Below are positions 31,569-43,989 of a DNA stretch of 64,000 nucleotides, in pieces; position 1 is the stretch's first letter, and every line of letters starts with the position of its first letter. The notes under the pieces are model-generated. The model saw only the letters and a list, made by a program, of their open reading frames with translations. It was not told the DNA's origin and made no database searches. Source of the DNA: Diphasiastrum complanatum (taxonomy: Eukaryota; Streptophyta; Lycopodiopsida; Lycopodiales; Lycopodiaceae); assembly GCA_029204225.1 (NCBI GenBank), contig CM055110.1, forward strand, positions 49,098,201-49,162,200, written 5' to 3'. The position numbers and the translations under genes were made by a program.

Positions 31569-32157
31569 TAGTACAAGAGGTTTTGTTGAAATTGATAGGG
31601 TTAATCCAAATCAAAGCCAAAATTAGCAGTTTTTTGGAAACTAGTCAAATTTTGTGTAGCGAGTTGGATTTGATAGCTATCCTCAAAATTTTTGGTCCAG
31701 ATGTTGTTGTGGGATGTAGGAACCCTTTTCACACGTGTGAAGCCGTACATCTCCAGTTTTGACTGAGAAATTTCAAAAATTTGTAGAATTTGACTCACAT
31801 ACCCAATTTGAGTGATTTTTGGTGCAAAATCAAGCATTTTCTATAATGAATCTAATCCCTTGATTAGTTCGTGGATTAGATCAGTCAGAAAATTAAAATT
31901 GAAGCTTGAATTAGGTGCACTAATTGATCTTCTCTGATTTTTTGAGTGTATGTTGATGTTGAAGAGAGAGATTGCTAAAAAACATAGATTAAGGAGTGAT
32001 TTTGCAAGTTTGAGACTAGAATCTAGATTTCCATCATTCTGGATTGGTTCATGAGTGATAGGATTGAGTCTATAAGCTTTCTAAATTGCTAGAAGACTTT
32101 AGATTTAGATCTCTTAGAGAAACCATAAGAGTTTATAGTGCCTTTTCACAATAAAAA

Positions 32158-34880
32158 ATGGCATCAATGGGTGGTTTTTTGCTTGAAGCTAGTGAAAGAC
32201 TTACATCCACTAATTATGCTACTTGGATAGCTCGAATGGAGTCTTTGCTTGTACTTCATGATCTTTATGACATAATACTTGAGGTGGAAGTAGAACCTCA
32301 AGGAGAAGTTGAATTGGCTAAGTACAAAAAGAGATGTAGAGTTGCATTACACTGCATAAAAATGAATGTAAGTAATGAACTTTTAAAGGACAATCAAGGC
32401 AATCTTGTGCTTGAGGAGGAGGAAAAAGACAATCTATCTTTGATGGTAGTCTCACCACAAACATCTAATCAAGACACTTGGTGGATTGATAGTGGGGCAA
32501 GCTCTCACATGACTCACCAAAAAGACTACTTTTCTAATCTACTTTCTTACAATAGTTCTAAAAGATTTATCTTCATTGCAAGTGATCAGAATGTGAGATT
32601 GTAGGTGTTGGATCCATTCCTTTATGTCTAGGATCATCTAAAAAAGTAGATCTAGACAATGTTCTTTATGTACCTTCAATTACAGAGATTTTGTTGAGTG
32701 TAGGACAACTTATGGATAGTGGATTAGATGTACATTTCAAGCATGGAGCATGTTCTATCTTGAAAGATGAAAAATGTATTGCTAGTGGTTTCAAGCAAGC
32801 AAGGTTATTCAAATTGGATGCTAATGTGATGGTTGAAAGAGTGAACATGGCAAGGGAGGAGCTCACTCAAGTGGAATTATGGCACAAAATGTTAGGCCAT
32901 CCTAACTACAAAGCTATGGAGATCATGATGACAAAGGAACTAGCAAGAGGACTTCCCAAAACCATATCCAAGTGTGGCAAGCTTTGTGAAGCTTGTGGAC
33001 TCTCCAAATCTCATAAGCTTCCTTTCAAGAGATCTTTGATAAGATCTAACTCCCCTCTTGACCTTATACACTCGGATGTTCATTCATTTTCACATGAATC
33101 AAATGGTGGAGCTCTTATGTATGTCACTTTTATTGATGATAAATCAAGATACTCTTAGGTTTATCTCTTGTAAAAGTGAAGTTTTTGAGTCCTTTGTAAA
33201 GTTCAAAACTCTTGCGGAAAAGCAACTACATACTAGCTTGAAAGTATTAAGAAGTGATAATGGAGGGGAGTACATCTCCAATAGGATGAAAGAGTTTTGT
33301 GAAATCAATGACATAAATAGAGAGTTTACTTGTACATATACTCCACAACAAAATGGAGTAGCTGAGAGAAAGAATAGGACACTATGTGAGTGTGCTAAAG
33401 CTATGAGATTAGATGCATCTCTTCCTATTTCATTTTGGGGAAAAGCTATTTTATGTGCAAACTTTCTTTGTAGTAGAATTACTAATAGTGCCATTAAAGG
33501 ACTTACACCTTATGAAGTATTGTTTGGCAAAAAGCCAAATCTTAGTCGAAAGTTTTTGGATGTACTTATTATGTACATATTCCTTTAGAAACAAGGAAAA
33601 AGGAAGATGCCACTTCTTTCAAAGGCATCTTTGTTGGTTATAGTGAAAGTAAGAAAGCTTATAGGATATATGATCCTATTACAAAAAAGGTTGTTGCTAG
33701 TAGAGATGTACTTTTTGATGAATCTCTCCAAGCCAAAGGAAAGGTGACTTCCAACAACACTCAACTTGTCAAAGATCATGCTATGGCCGAGGAGGAGCTT
33801 CATGAAGATGAAGACCAAGTGGAACCTACTCCAAGTCCAAGGGTGCCAAGAAGATCAACAAGGACAAGGATTGAGCCATCAAGACTTACTTATAGTGACA
33901 AAGGGGAGCAAAGGAAAGATTCTCAACTACTCAACTCTTATACTTTCTTGACTACTATGCTTGAAGAACCAATTAGTTTTGAGGAAGCAAATAAGTCTCA
34001 ATATTGGAGGAAAGCTATGCAAGGAGAGTTTGATGCATTAATGGAAAATCAAGCAAGCACCAAGAGCATGGTACTCTAGGTTGCATTCCTATCTTATTTC
34101 CATTGGTTTGTTGTAAGTTCTTATGAACCATCATTGTACTACAAATGTAATGATGGAAAGATCATTATCCTAGTTTTATATGTTGATGACATTATACTCA
34201 CAGGAAATGATCTAGATGGCATCAAGAATGTAAAAGTTTCCTTGTCTAGTGGATTTAAGATGGTAGATCTAGGACTTCTTAAAGCTATACTTGGAATAGA
34301 AGTCACTAGAAGTAATGATTTTACCTTCATATGTCAATCTAAGTATGCTAGATCAATCTTAGCAAGATTTGGCATGATTGATTGTAAAGGAGTTGAAACT
34401 CCTATGGAACTAAGTGTAAAAGTTTCTAAGGATAGTGATAAAGCATCCTTTGAGGACATCACTACCTATAGAATGCTTATTGGTTCCTTGATATACTTAA
34501 CCATCACTAGACCAGATCTTAGTTTTTGTGTTGGCAAGTTGAGTCAATACATGCAAAGTCCATTAATATGTCATTGGAAAGGAGCAAAAAGGGTGTTAAT
34601 GTACATCTCGGCTACAAAAGACTTTGGCATAGTTTATGAAAGGACTAATATTTGTTTGAGAGCATATTCAGACTCAAGTTTTGCATATGATAAGATGGAT
34701 AGAAAATCCATAATTGCATTTGCTACATTCTTATGTGGAGGAGTTATATCTTGGCTTTCCAAAAAACAAGATACCATCTCACTTTCATCAACGGAATCCG
34801 AATATAAAGCTATGACAACAACAACAAAGATACATATATATAGCTGTCAGAGAATCTCTTGGTTTGTTCTAATTACAGTT
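32158..34880 (+). pseudogene. Ty1/copia gag-pol remnant (family A)
   Basis: The start ATG at 32158 gives the copia gag N-terminus (LTSTNYATWIARMESLL). An internal deletion joins it to the protease WWIDSGASSHMTHQ, so the gag middle and zinc knuckle are lost. After a frameshift near 32600 come the protease tail, the pre-integrase region (LWHKMLGHPNYKAMEI) and integrase with DLIHSDVHSFS, FIDDKSRYS, then stop at 33158, LRSDNGGEYIS and QQNGVAERKNRTL. After another break the C-terminal integrase and linker run to 34079. The reverse transcriptase N-terminal half is deleted; 34134-34904 resumes with the catalytic LYVDDIILTG and continues through RNase H (DSSFAYD, SKKQDTISLSSTESEYKAM). Similarity ends at about 34830-34880, where other sequence begins. 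Element B at 47796-50418 is a close relative on the opposite strand. Confidence 0.9.
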
Positions 34881-35604
34881 TACAAGACGATTAACAGTTG
34901 GTAAACGAGATCCGTTATAAGAGTGTCGTGAAGAAGAAGAGGTATAGAGTAACGTATCCTTCGTATGATTCGGAGCGTGAAGGATGTTGGGCCGTTATGG
35001 CCAAAGTCTTGTCCACAGTCATTTGATCGTTCGTTCAGTTGCTGTTTGTTTGTTCAGTAGGTGATCATTGGCTTCCTCCATTGGTAACCGTAAGTGATAA
35101 CTTACGGAGCTGAATGATGAAATGAGTCAATGTCATTAGTTGACATCGTAGGAACTCGCAAACCTTTTGTCGTTGGTCAACTTCGTTGATAGTCGTAAGT
35201 AAGTTACTTATGGTGTTTGACGGTGAGGAGTTCCGTTCACAGACTTTATTGGCAGTTGGTGACTTTGGTCATGGATCTTTCCATCGTAGAAGATGGTGAC
35301 TTTGGTCACGACTCTTTCCATCGTAGGAGATCGTAAGAAGGGAACTTACGTTCTGCTGTCTTCAAAACTTTCGTAAGTGATCATACGTAATAACTTACAT
35401 GTTTTAAAGACTCCCTACGGTTTGTGGTTTGTTGCCTTCACAAGTTGAAGTCGTGTTTCTACGTAAACGTCGATTTAACGGTGCTCTTCGGTCAGACCGT
35501 AGGCAGAGTTTAGGGTTTAGACAGGCGATGGCTTTACAATTCTGCCTGTTTTGACTTTGCGTGTATTTCTGCAGACTGTTTTAGAGAGAGATAATTCTTG
35601 AGAG
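34881..35604. other. Leader-like non-coding sequence before copia C
   Basis: No gene. A short repeated phrase (GGTGACTTTGGTCA.G..TCTTTCCATCGTAG) occurs twice near 35250-35330. This could be LTR or leader of the copia element at 35605, but I found neither primer binding site nor matching LTR. Confidence 0.4.
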
Positions 35605-37100
35605 ATGGAGGGAGAAGCGATGAGTAGGAGCAAGATTAAACTCCAACAAAAGAGAGAATCAAGTCATTTATTTATGGCTACATCAAGTGGATACATGTTG
35701 GAAGGCAATGATAGGCTTACCTCTAGTAATTATTCATTGTGGAAAGTGAGGATGGAATCACTTCTTGAGATGAATCATGTTTTGGATACTATTGTAGGTT
35801 TGGAAGAGAGGCCAGAAACACAACAAGAACAATTGAGGTATGACAAGAGGGCCAAAAGAGCTCTACACATGATCAAGATGAATGTTACCGATGAACTTCT
35901 CAAGGAAGTTGGTAAGTGTACTTCATCAAGTGAGGGCTGGAAAGCTTTGAAAAAGATGTATGAGTCCAAGTATACTTCTAGAGTTTTGACTCTAATAAGA
36001 CAAATCTTTCAAACTTTGCAAAAGATTTAAGAGAGTCCAAATAGTTTTGTTTTGAGAGTAAAAGCTTTGAATGACGAGTTAGCTTGCATTGATGAGAGCA
36101 TTAAGGAAGGAGAGCTTGTTCAAGTAATTCTTAATGGATTGTTGGATGCTCATGCTAACATTGTTCAAAGTATTTCTATTCAAAGAACTTTGCCAAGTTT
36201 GATGGATCTTCAAGAGATCTTGGTCAATGAAGAATATAGGCTTCAAGCAAGAGGTGGATCTTCATCAACATCTCAAGTCGGAGAGGAGGCTATGTTCATA
36301 AAGGGCAAATTCAAGAGCAAAAGCAAAAGCAGGTGGTCTAAAGGGCAAGATCCAAGGGAGGCTTCTTCAAATGGAAAAAATAAAGATAGATCATAGCTCA
36401 AGTGCTTCTATTGTGGCATCAAAGGACACTTTGCAAGTGAGTGCTACAAGAAGAAGAGAGATCAAGGAGACAAGCAAGGTAATCTTACTCTTGATGAGGA
36501 TGGTTTGGATGTTCAAATTGCAAATGATGATGCTTTTGTGATGTCTTCATGTATGCTTGCTTATTGATAGTGGAGAAAGTTCACACATGACTTTTCACAA
36601 AGAGTACTGCACTTCTTTGTTGGCAGATGAGGATGACAACAGGGTGATCACTGTGCAATCAAAGGGATTGGCACAATTCCTATTTCTCTCTCTACAAATG
36701 GGAATGTTTGTTTGGAGGATGTTTTGTTCATTCCATCTATTACCAAGAATTTACTTAGTGTGAGTCACTTGCTAAGTAAAGGCCGCAAATTTGAGTTTGA
36801 TGGAGATGCTTGCACGACCAAAAGAAAGGATATCTTGATTGCAAAAGGTAAAAGGCAAGGGAAATTGTTCAAACTAGATGCTTGTGTTATTGCTAACCAA
36901 GTTGGATGTGTTGCAAGAGAGCAGATATCTATTCAAGAGGTTTGGCATAAAAGGATGGGGCACCTCAACTTCAAGTCATTGGAGGTAATGGCTAGAAAAG
37001 AAGGTTGTGATTGGTCTTCCAAGTTCCTTAACTAGCATCAATCATGTTTGTGAGTCTTGCGCTTTGTCAAAGTCACATAGACTACCTTATACTAGATCTA
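35605..37100 (+). pseudogene. Ty1/copia gag-protease remnant (family C)
   Basis: The gag N-terminus opens at 35605 (LTSSNYSLWKVRMESLLEM) and runs to a stop at 36028, then continues in the same frame from 36034 (ALNDELACIDESIKEGELVQ). A zinc knuckle CFYCGIKGHFASEC lies near 36400, just after another stop. After a shift, the protease active site reads LIDSGESSHMT, with Glu where Ala is usual. The protease tail (FIPSITKNLLSVSHLL) and pre-integrase (HKRMGHLNFKSLEVM, CALSKSHRLPY) follow. Similarity ends near 37100, so integrase, reverse transcriptase and RNase H are missing. Related to families A and B but clearly diverged. Confidence 0.85.
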
Positions 37101-37700
37101 CATCTAGATCTACAAAGCCTAAGGTTGTTCTTTACTGATCCTCATCAGATATAGTCAATTCTTTGTCCATTACTTATCAATTGGTGATTGCTTATCTTTG
37201 CTTACTATCTATTACCAGATATCAATTAATTCTTGATAAATGTATCTGGATTAAATGGGCCACCAGAGCAAGGTTTTTGGGTGTAGTATAGTGGTGTTAT
37301 CTTGCCTACTGTCAGAGGATACTCTAGTTCGTTCACTACTTGGAAGCACTTATAGCCATTGGAACATGTAAGTCATAGCATTCACCAGAAGATCAATGTG
37401 AAACATCGATGAATACTGCTCAAATGTTACCTCTACCTACAGTAAGATCGGTTGGAAACAAGAGTGAAACTCAATTTAATTTAAACATCAGACAAAAATG
37501 GAAGTAAAGCTAGTCATTCCTCAAACACTCATTCCACACATGGGAGTTCTTGAAAACTTTTGCTAGTATGTCCAATGGATAGCCTTTGTTGAGAGCTTTC
37601 TATAGGCTTTGAGGTCTTGACAAGCATTTCTATCTAGGTCTCCAAACACTCACCCAAAATTTGTGAAGGTGAGCATTTTCAGTTTCTTTAAAGATGTATG
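37101..37700. other. No gene recognised
   Basis: AT-rich stretch between two copia pieces. Nothing diagnostic. Confidence 0.5.
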
Positions 37701-37701
37701 A

Positions 37702-37974
37702 TTGACTCTAAGTCCTTTCCCTTTCAATGTGATCTCAGTAGGAGGCTCAAAATATTATATCACCTTTATTGATGATCATAGTAAGTTTGCTAGAGTCTAC
37801 TTCATTCACAATAAATCAGAAGCATTTGACAAACTCATAGAGTATGTGAATTGGACAGAAAGATACATAGGAAATAAGGTGAAGCAGATCAGAACAGATC
37901 GAGGTGGAAAATACATCTCAAACCGGTTCACTGATTTTTGCAATGATCGAGAAGAATGTGAAAAACTAGACTAA
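37702..37974 (+). pseudogene. Ty1/copia integrase core fragment
   Basis: The 90-codon frame shows the copia integrase core: GGSKYYITFIDDHSKFARVY with the first catalytic Asp, and IRTDRGGKYISNRFTDFC with the second. The common Glu-Tyr in the DNGGEY motif is Lys-Tyr here. The region after the second motif is lost. The sequence differs from the integrases at 33 kb and 48 kb, so it is a third lineage. Confidence 0.8.
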
Positions 37975-38360
37975 ACACATTTTGAGTGTCCAAGATCAAG
38001 AAGCACATGATTCTTGAATCCTGAATTCAAGAACATCAAGAAATGGAATGCAACAAGGTATGCAAGACTTACACCACAGACCAAATCAAGATGAATTACC
38101 ACAATGTTGTTACTACATTAATCCACATGCATAACAAGAAACTAGAAATCAAATTATTGCACAACTAATTAAGAGAATAGAAACAAGATCATAATAGCTT
38201 CACTCAAGAACACTAGCATGATCAAGGAGCTAGAGATAAGGCTCAAAGACTCATGGAAGATGACAACCCATCAAACAATGTGGATGAATCCTTGATTTTT
38301 TTTTTGACACATGGCAAAAGATTCACTTTTCAACAGATACTGAAGATGGTGCAACAATAA

Positions 38361-38503
<143 letters not shown>

Positions 38504-38969
38504 CACGCAGTTCCTCTTGACAAAGCAAGACTGAAATCTTTTAAAGCCTTTATTCATAATCCAACAAGGTAAAATAGAGCTGAAAAGTAAAATACAGTAC
38601 TAAAAAGCACGATAAAGTATAACCGCTCTCAAGACGTCCAGCTGACACCATCCCACAAAACAAAACCGCACAAGTTAGTTTAGTGAGGAAGACAAGTGTC
38701 ATACCTGAGCGTCAGTTGTTATTCATTTCCAAAAGAAGTTATACTACTTAACAACTTTGCATAGCATTTTAAAACATAGTCCAGTCTTCTCAAACAAACA
38801 GTGTTTTGGCGATAGGCCTAGCCATTATATCACCGTATCAGGGCAAGTGCCATGCTGATCAGCTTACGGGTAGTTGGTCTATATCAGTTCGTTTCTAGTT
38901 ATAAAAAGAGTATGAATAGTTTAAATGATTTTCATTTTGCTTAGCCAAAAGACTTGGTGTAGACACATG

Positions 38970-39510
38970 TGCTGGTATTAGGGAAAATCCATGCCATACT
39001 AACCCAAGTGACCCTTACAAAAGCAAGGTATGTCACGCACTACTATTCATACTCCTGAGCATATCCACGCTCTCCAGTTGTATCTCACCAAAGGTCTAAA
39101 GTAACACTTGTTAGGGTAGGCTTAAGTATTGCCATGATTGTTATACATAGATCATATAACAACCATGGTATATGGACATTGCTTCGGATAGACATGATCA
39201 GTTATTAGTAAGAGATTTCCAATGTTTTTAATAGGTATTAGGGCAGATTCGTGCCATTCTAACCCTTTCGTAAAAACTACGTATCTTACGCATTTCCATG
39301 CTGTCTAAGACCGTTATATTGGAGTCCCTACCATTTTTTGACAAGGATTTCTTTAAGAATCATTTAGTCACTTTATTGGTGATTAAGGATTTCCAATGTT
39401 TTTACCATATATTAGGACAGATCCGTGCCATTCTAACCCTAATGTAAAAACTTCGTTTCTTACGCATATTCATGCTGTCTAAAAACGTTATATTGGAAAC
39501 CCTATGATTA
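38970..39510. repeat. Tandem repeat with 174-bp period
   Basis: GATTTCCAATGTTTTTA begins units at 39214 and 39388. Each continues with TATTAGG(G/A)CAGAT.CGTGCCATTCTAACCCT, a GTAAAAACT.CGT segment, CTTACGCAT and CATGCTGTCTAA. A weaker third unit lies at about 38970-39100 (TATTAGGG...CCATGCCATACTAACCC). No coding content. Confidence 0.65.
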
Positions 39511-39734
39511 GGTTTGGGCTTGAATCATTCAAGAATAGCTATGTTGGTTTGTAGTAGTATTGGAAGATATGTCGTTATTGAAGAGAGGTAGATGTCAAGT
39601 AGAATGGAAATGATTATCCCATGATTTATTCACGATGCGTATGGTTTGTATACAACCTGAAAGTCGTAGCAAGAAGTCATACCTGGATGTTTGTAGACGT
39701 GGTTTCTTGAGGGGACACATAACTCAGTCTCATG

Positions 39735-40270
39735 CTTCTTGTACACCTAGCCATAATTGGAAGTGCCCTTGACATGATGCAAAATGCGCTTGGCTGCCTT
39801 CCAATGCGTTTCTGTAGGTGCTGTCATAAACCGACTTACAATACCAACAACATAGCATATATCTGGTCTAATCGTGGTAAGGTAAATCAAGCTCCCTACT
39901 AATTGCCTATACAGCGTAGCATCAAATGGCTGTGATTCATCAAGATTAAAAAGCTTTATACCTAGTTCAATAGGAGTATTCATTGGCTTGCAATCCTACA
40001 ACCTGAACCTGTGCACCAACTCTCTGACATACTTCACCTGTGTTAGACCCACTTTGTGTCCTTTTTGCCACACTTCCACTCCAAAACAATAATGCCTTAG
40101 GCTGAGATTTGTCATCTCGAATTGTTCTAGTACTGCCACTTGGGCTCCACATGGGTAGCCCTCTTGCTTATTTAAGGGCCCCCCTCTCTTGTGAGGGAGC
40201 TTTGAATGTATTGTCAATTCCTCTTGAGTGCATAAAGAAGATCTTCCACAAGTTCTTGACAATTGTGAAG
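39735..40270 (-). pseudogene. Ty1/copia reverse transcriptase-RNase H fragment
   Basis: Reading down the minus strand, a frame gives HYCFGVEVWQKGHKVGLTQVKYVRELVHRF. After a stop comes DCKPMNTPIELGIKLF, then FDATLYRQLVGSLIYLTTIRPDICYVVGIVSRFM and ETHWKAAKRILHHVKGTS. These are the end of copia reverse transcriptase and the RNase H connection. RNase H catalytic residues are not included. Confidence 0.8.
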
Positions 40271-40544
40271 CTCCTTGTTCATGGCAATGTTCTTAAGTGA
40301 AATTCCTATGAGCATGTTTTGATTTCCTTTGTGATTGTGGATTAATTAGATCTCTTGCTTACTTTCTTGTTTTGTGGAATGTAGATGTGGATTAACTTCC
40401 TTCTTTCTTGATTTTGTAGTTTCAGCATGCAGGTAAACTATAGAGGCCGAGATTGTGGATTTGATTTGCATATTCACTAACAATCCCGTCCTTGATTGTT
40501 CTTGGGTATTCCAAGCATCAAAAAGTGGGTGTTTCTTGTGTCAA

Positions 40545-40795
40545 GAATTAGATATGCAACATCAAGCATTCACCATAAGCAATCACCACAAGAAGGCGGA
40601 AGAAGAACACGCACTGTCACTCTATCACACTAACTCATACAGAATGTAAAATGTACAAATAAACCCTGAACCCCTGATAGAGAGAGAAAACCTACGAGTA
40701 GACTAATAGACTAGCCTACGGCTAATGACAACTGTCAACATTAATGTACCTCATAAATAGTAACAATGAAGTTTATCATTGATTTCTAACACTCC
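40545..40795 (-). mobile_element. Copia LTR start, copy 2 of 2, with polypurine tract
   Basis: This matches 2415-2690. On the minus strand the coding end is followed by the polypurine tract TTGAGGGGGAGTG (about 40790-40803) and then TTAGAAATCAATG, the LTR start. The lower boundary is not defined. Confidence 0.7.
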
Positions 40796-40920
40796 CCCTC
40801 AATGATAAAATTACATTCTTCTATTCCTAATAGAGTACGAAACCTCTCAAATTTACATCTACCTAATGACTTAGTAAAAATATTTGCCATTTGATCTTCA
40901 GATTTACAAACTCTTGGTTT
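40796..40920 (-). pseudogene. Ty1/copia polyprotein C-terminal end
   Basis: The minus frame reads VCKSEDQMANIFTKSLGRCKFERFRTLLGIEECN, the typical end of copia polyproteins (normally QVADIFTKPL). The copia sequence stops near 40920, where pogo-like transposase sequence starts on the other strand. Confidence 0.75.
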
Positions 40921-41835
40921 TTGGCTATTCAAGAAAGGAGAGCAACAATCACATATGACCTTTTGTGTGGTGTTGCCAAGAGATTCTATGACAGACTTTC
41001 TAAAGATCCACAAGAGAAAGAGCTAGTATTTTCAAATGGTTGGGTCCAAGGTTTCAAAAAAAGACATCAAATTCAAGGGTATACCCGATATGGAGAGGCT
41101 GCTGGAGCAAATCATTCAAAAGAAATACAAGCTCGATTTGTAGAGATTAAGCAACTCATCTCAAGGTACAACCCAACAGATGTTTTCAATATGGATGAGA
41201 CTGGACTGTTTTACAAGCTAGAACCTAACAAGACTTTGGCCACACGAAGATTGAGTGGCACCAAACAACATAAAGAGCGAATCACAATTGCGCTTAACTC
41301 CAATATAAATGGCAATTTTACACTTCCGCCATTTGTAATCAATTAGTTTCTGCGCCCTCAAGCTTTTCAAGTATGAACATAGGTTGTCCAAAGAACTTGG
41401 AGATTCTTTGGTCTGCAAATTCATAAGCTTGGATGACAATCAAGCTATTTGAAAAATTTCTTCTAGATTTTGAGCACTGAATGCAAGATGCAAGTTGAGA
41501 GGAAGTCTTACTCCTACTAGATAACTTCTCAGGTCACAAGACAGTAGACATTGTGGCCCAGCTAAGAATCACCACTGTTGAGTTTCTGCCAGCAAATACC
41601 ACTAGCATATTCCAGCCAATGGATGCAGGAATTATTAATTCTTTCAAAGCCCACTATAGGAAAGAGTTGATCCAATATAGAATTGATTGTTTGATGTTGC
41701 ATAAAGATCCCGAGATTGATGTGTTTTAAGCTGGCAAAATGTTGGAGAAAGCATGGCGTATAAATGGCGTCTGATTCGATGCAAACTACTTGGAGCTTTT
41801 TTGCTTCTATCATTTTGAGCGTTTGTTGACATATA
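40920..41835 (+). pseudogene. pogo/Tigger-like (CENP-B family) transposase remnant
   Basis: The frame up to 41346 encodes the end of a CENP-B-type helix-turn-helix DNA-binding domain (FSNGWVQGFKKRHQI). It then enters the DDE_1 catalytic domain with the first catalytic Asp in FNMDETGLFYKLEPNKTLA and the HKERITIALNSN strand. A stop at 41344 and two or more frameshifts follow. The second Asp (LLLDNFSGHKT, about 41512) and third Asp (FQPMDAGIINSFK, about 41618) are both recognisable, with LPANTTSI before the third. Similarity runs to about 41780-41835 with a further stop at 41727. This is a cut-and-paste family of the Tc1/mariner superfamily; pogo-like elements such as Lemi1 are known in Arabidopsis. 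The 5' half of the DNA-binding domain is replaced by copia sequence, and no terminal repeats were found. Confidence 0.8.
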
Positions 41836-43294
41836 GAGCATGAGATGAAGAAGTAGACGAAGTGTCATGACTTCTTCGATTGTCTTCTTGCAGCAACATA
41901 GTGATAATTCTGGTAAGATTTAAATCTGAGTGTGTCGATATGATCAGCACCTAGTTTTCATATGTAAGGGCAAGCTTGAAATCAATGTCATAATTGTGTC
42001 TTGATCATCTATGACTGATCTGTCTGACCAGAGTTTCACTCACAAGCACATTCAACAAAGTGAGGCTTACCAATTGTCAGACAACAGAAGAACTCAGCAA
42101 AGAGAAGGCTTATGAAAACAGAGAGAAAAGAGAGAACTTGAATACTCAAACACTCTTTGTGATCTCCTGATAACTCGGTAATTGTATTGAAGCATAAATG
42201 AGGTACATATAGAGAGCGAGCGTGAGAGAATGCGGCTCTCTAGCAACCAGTATGTCACTTCTTATTCAATTAAAGTAACTAATTTCAATCAATAGGAAAA
42301 TTACATGTGTACATTTCCTAAGTGGCATCCTTGTCACATGGCTTTGCTCGAATGAGAAGCAAGCACATGGAAGGTTACAACGTTTAGTTTGAGGCACAAC
42401 AGGTAGGGTTTATGGAATGTTCCTTCCTTAGGATAGCCTTCTTATTAAGGGTTGTGTCGTTTCATATTCGCCCTTCAAAATATAGTCCTTCCTTTAGTCA
42501 TATTTGTTTAGACCTCTTTGTCTTCGATATATCTTGGTATAAGTTGGCATTGTCGAGTCCTTTAGATATTTCTTCATATTTGGTGATTGTCTTCATCACT
42601 TGAGTAGGTTAATTGGGATTTTGCATCGTCAACAACTAACTTTGAAATCGCTAGCAGCTAAGTGATTACGTAGCCAAACATAAAGCATTGAATTATTAGA
42701 CAATTTATATCAGTTACAAAGAATTATAGAGATGCATACATCTTGACATGATATTGAATGCAATAAGAAATTTGATTGATTCAGTAAGAAAACAAAAAAT
42801 CAGAATGCAAATGAGTGCAAGTAATAGTGGATCGAAACTGCGCACTCTAAGCTATCTTTGAGTAACTAAGAATAAGTCTAAAATAAGCACTTCTGCTAAT
42901 AAGCAGTAAGCGTAATAGCAGCTCTAAAATAAGCTCTAAAAATCGAGCTAGAATACTCAAGAGTGTTCAAGCTTGAAAGCTTGATAGAAACCTAACTACA
43001 ACTTGAATACTTCTGATTGTGATGATGATAATCAAGTTCTGATACTTCATGCACATTGGTATGTAAAAGTATAAACAACTATTTATACTAAGAAATTAGG
43101 TCATCAAACGCGGCTGCTAGTTGGCTGGAGTCTACTGGCATTCATCCAGTTAGGACTTCTCAGAAATTGCTTGCTGATAAGCGATGGCTTTTGGTCGTAA
43201 ACAGTCTATCTGCAGAAATGAACGTGAACTATCACTCTACAGAAATGAACGTAAACTGTCATGCAAAAAATGCGAAGGGCTTCGCAAATCTCAT
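41836..43294. other. No gene recognised
   Basis: AT-rich, short frames only. A short direct repeat (CAGAAATGAACGT.AACT.TCA, twice at 43213-43262) lies at its end. Could contain LTR debris, but no boundary is supported. Confidence 0.45.
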
Positions 43295-43865
43295 TTGAAG
43301 AAACAGAACATTTCTAATTACCAAGCTTTGCTAGCTTTTAGCCCTCTGCCTGACGAAGATGTTCACGAACACGAAAGTCAAGAGACACGAAGCACGAAAG
43401 TTTCGCGAACACCTGATGAGAAGACACAAACACGAAAGATTGACGAACGAGAATCTTTTGCGGTCCAACACAAGAAAGTCAGATGACGAAAACGAACCAA
43501 CGACGCGACACGAAAAACGTCGCGAAACCTTTTCTACCCTCACGCTCCAAAGAGTACCAGCAAAGATCATGAAAGTACCTAGAAGTACAGATATCTGATC
43601 TGATGGCATGACGTCAGCAGATACACTCTAGGTCATGGCTAATCTGCCACTCTTGTAATTTCTTGATTAGTTGTAGATGCTTAATCACTCTAATCTTATA
43701 GTTACATAGAGCGACTATATACTTACTGGATGATACTTGGCACATACATAGAAAAGTAGTCTAATGCTAGTAAGCAATCAAGATGAAAACACAGAGACGA
43801 AGTCTGTCTGCATGTGAGACGAGTTTTGTGAGAAGGATCCATAATGATCCACAGGTCCGCCAGTA
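43295..43865 (+). mobile_element. LTR-like repeat E, copy 2 of 3
   Basis: Closely similar to 28490-29105 in the same orientation, including TTTCGCGAACACCTGA, GATACACTCTA and the GAGCGACTATATA.TTACTGGATGATACTTG stretch. It lacks a short insertion present in copy 1 (about 28960-28980). Confidence 0.7.
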
Positions 43866-43989
43866 TGGTTTTTAGTTGGTCTTCCCAGATGTATAAAGAA
43901 AGAACTTAAACCTAGCAAAGAGTATCATACTCTTAAGTCTGCTATGTTCGATGCCATCCGTGAAGAAGATGAAGGGTCCGATGATGAGG

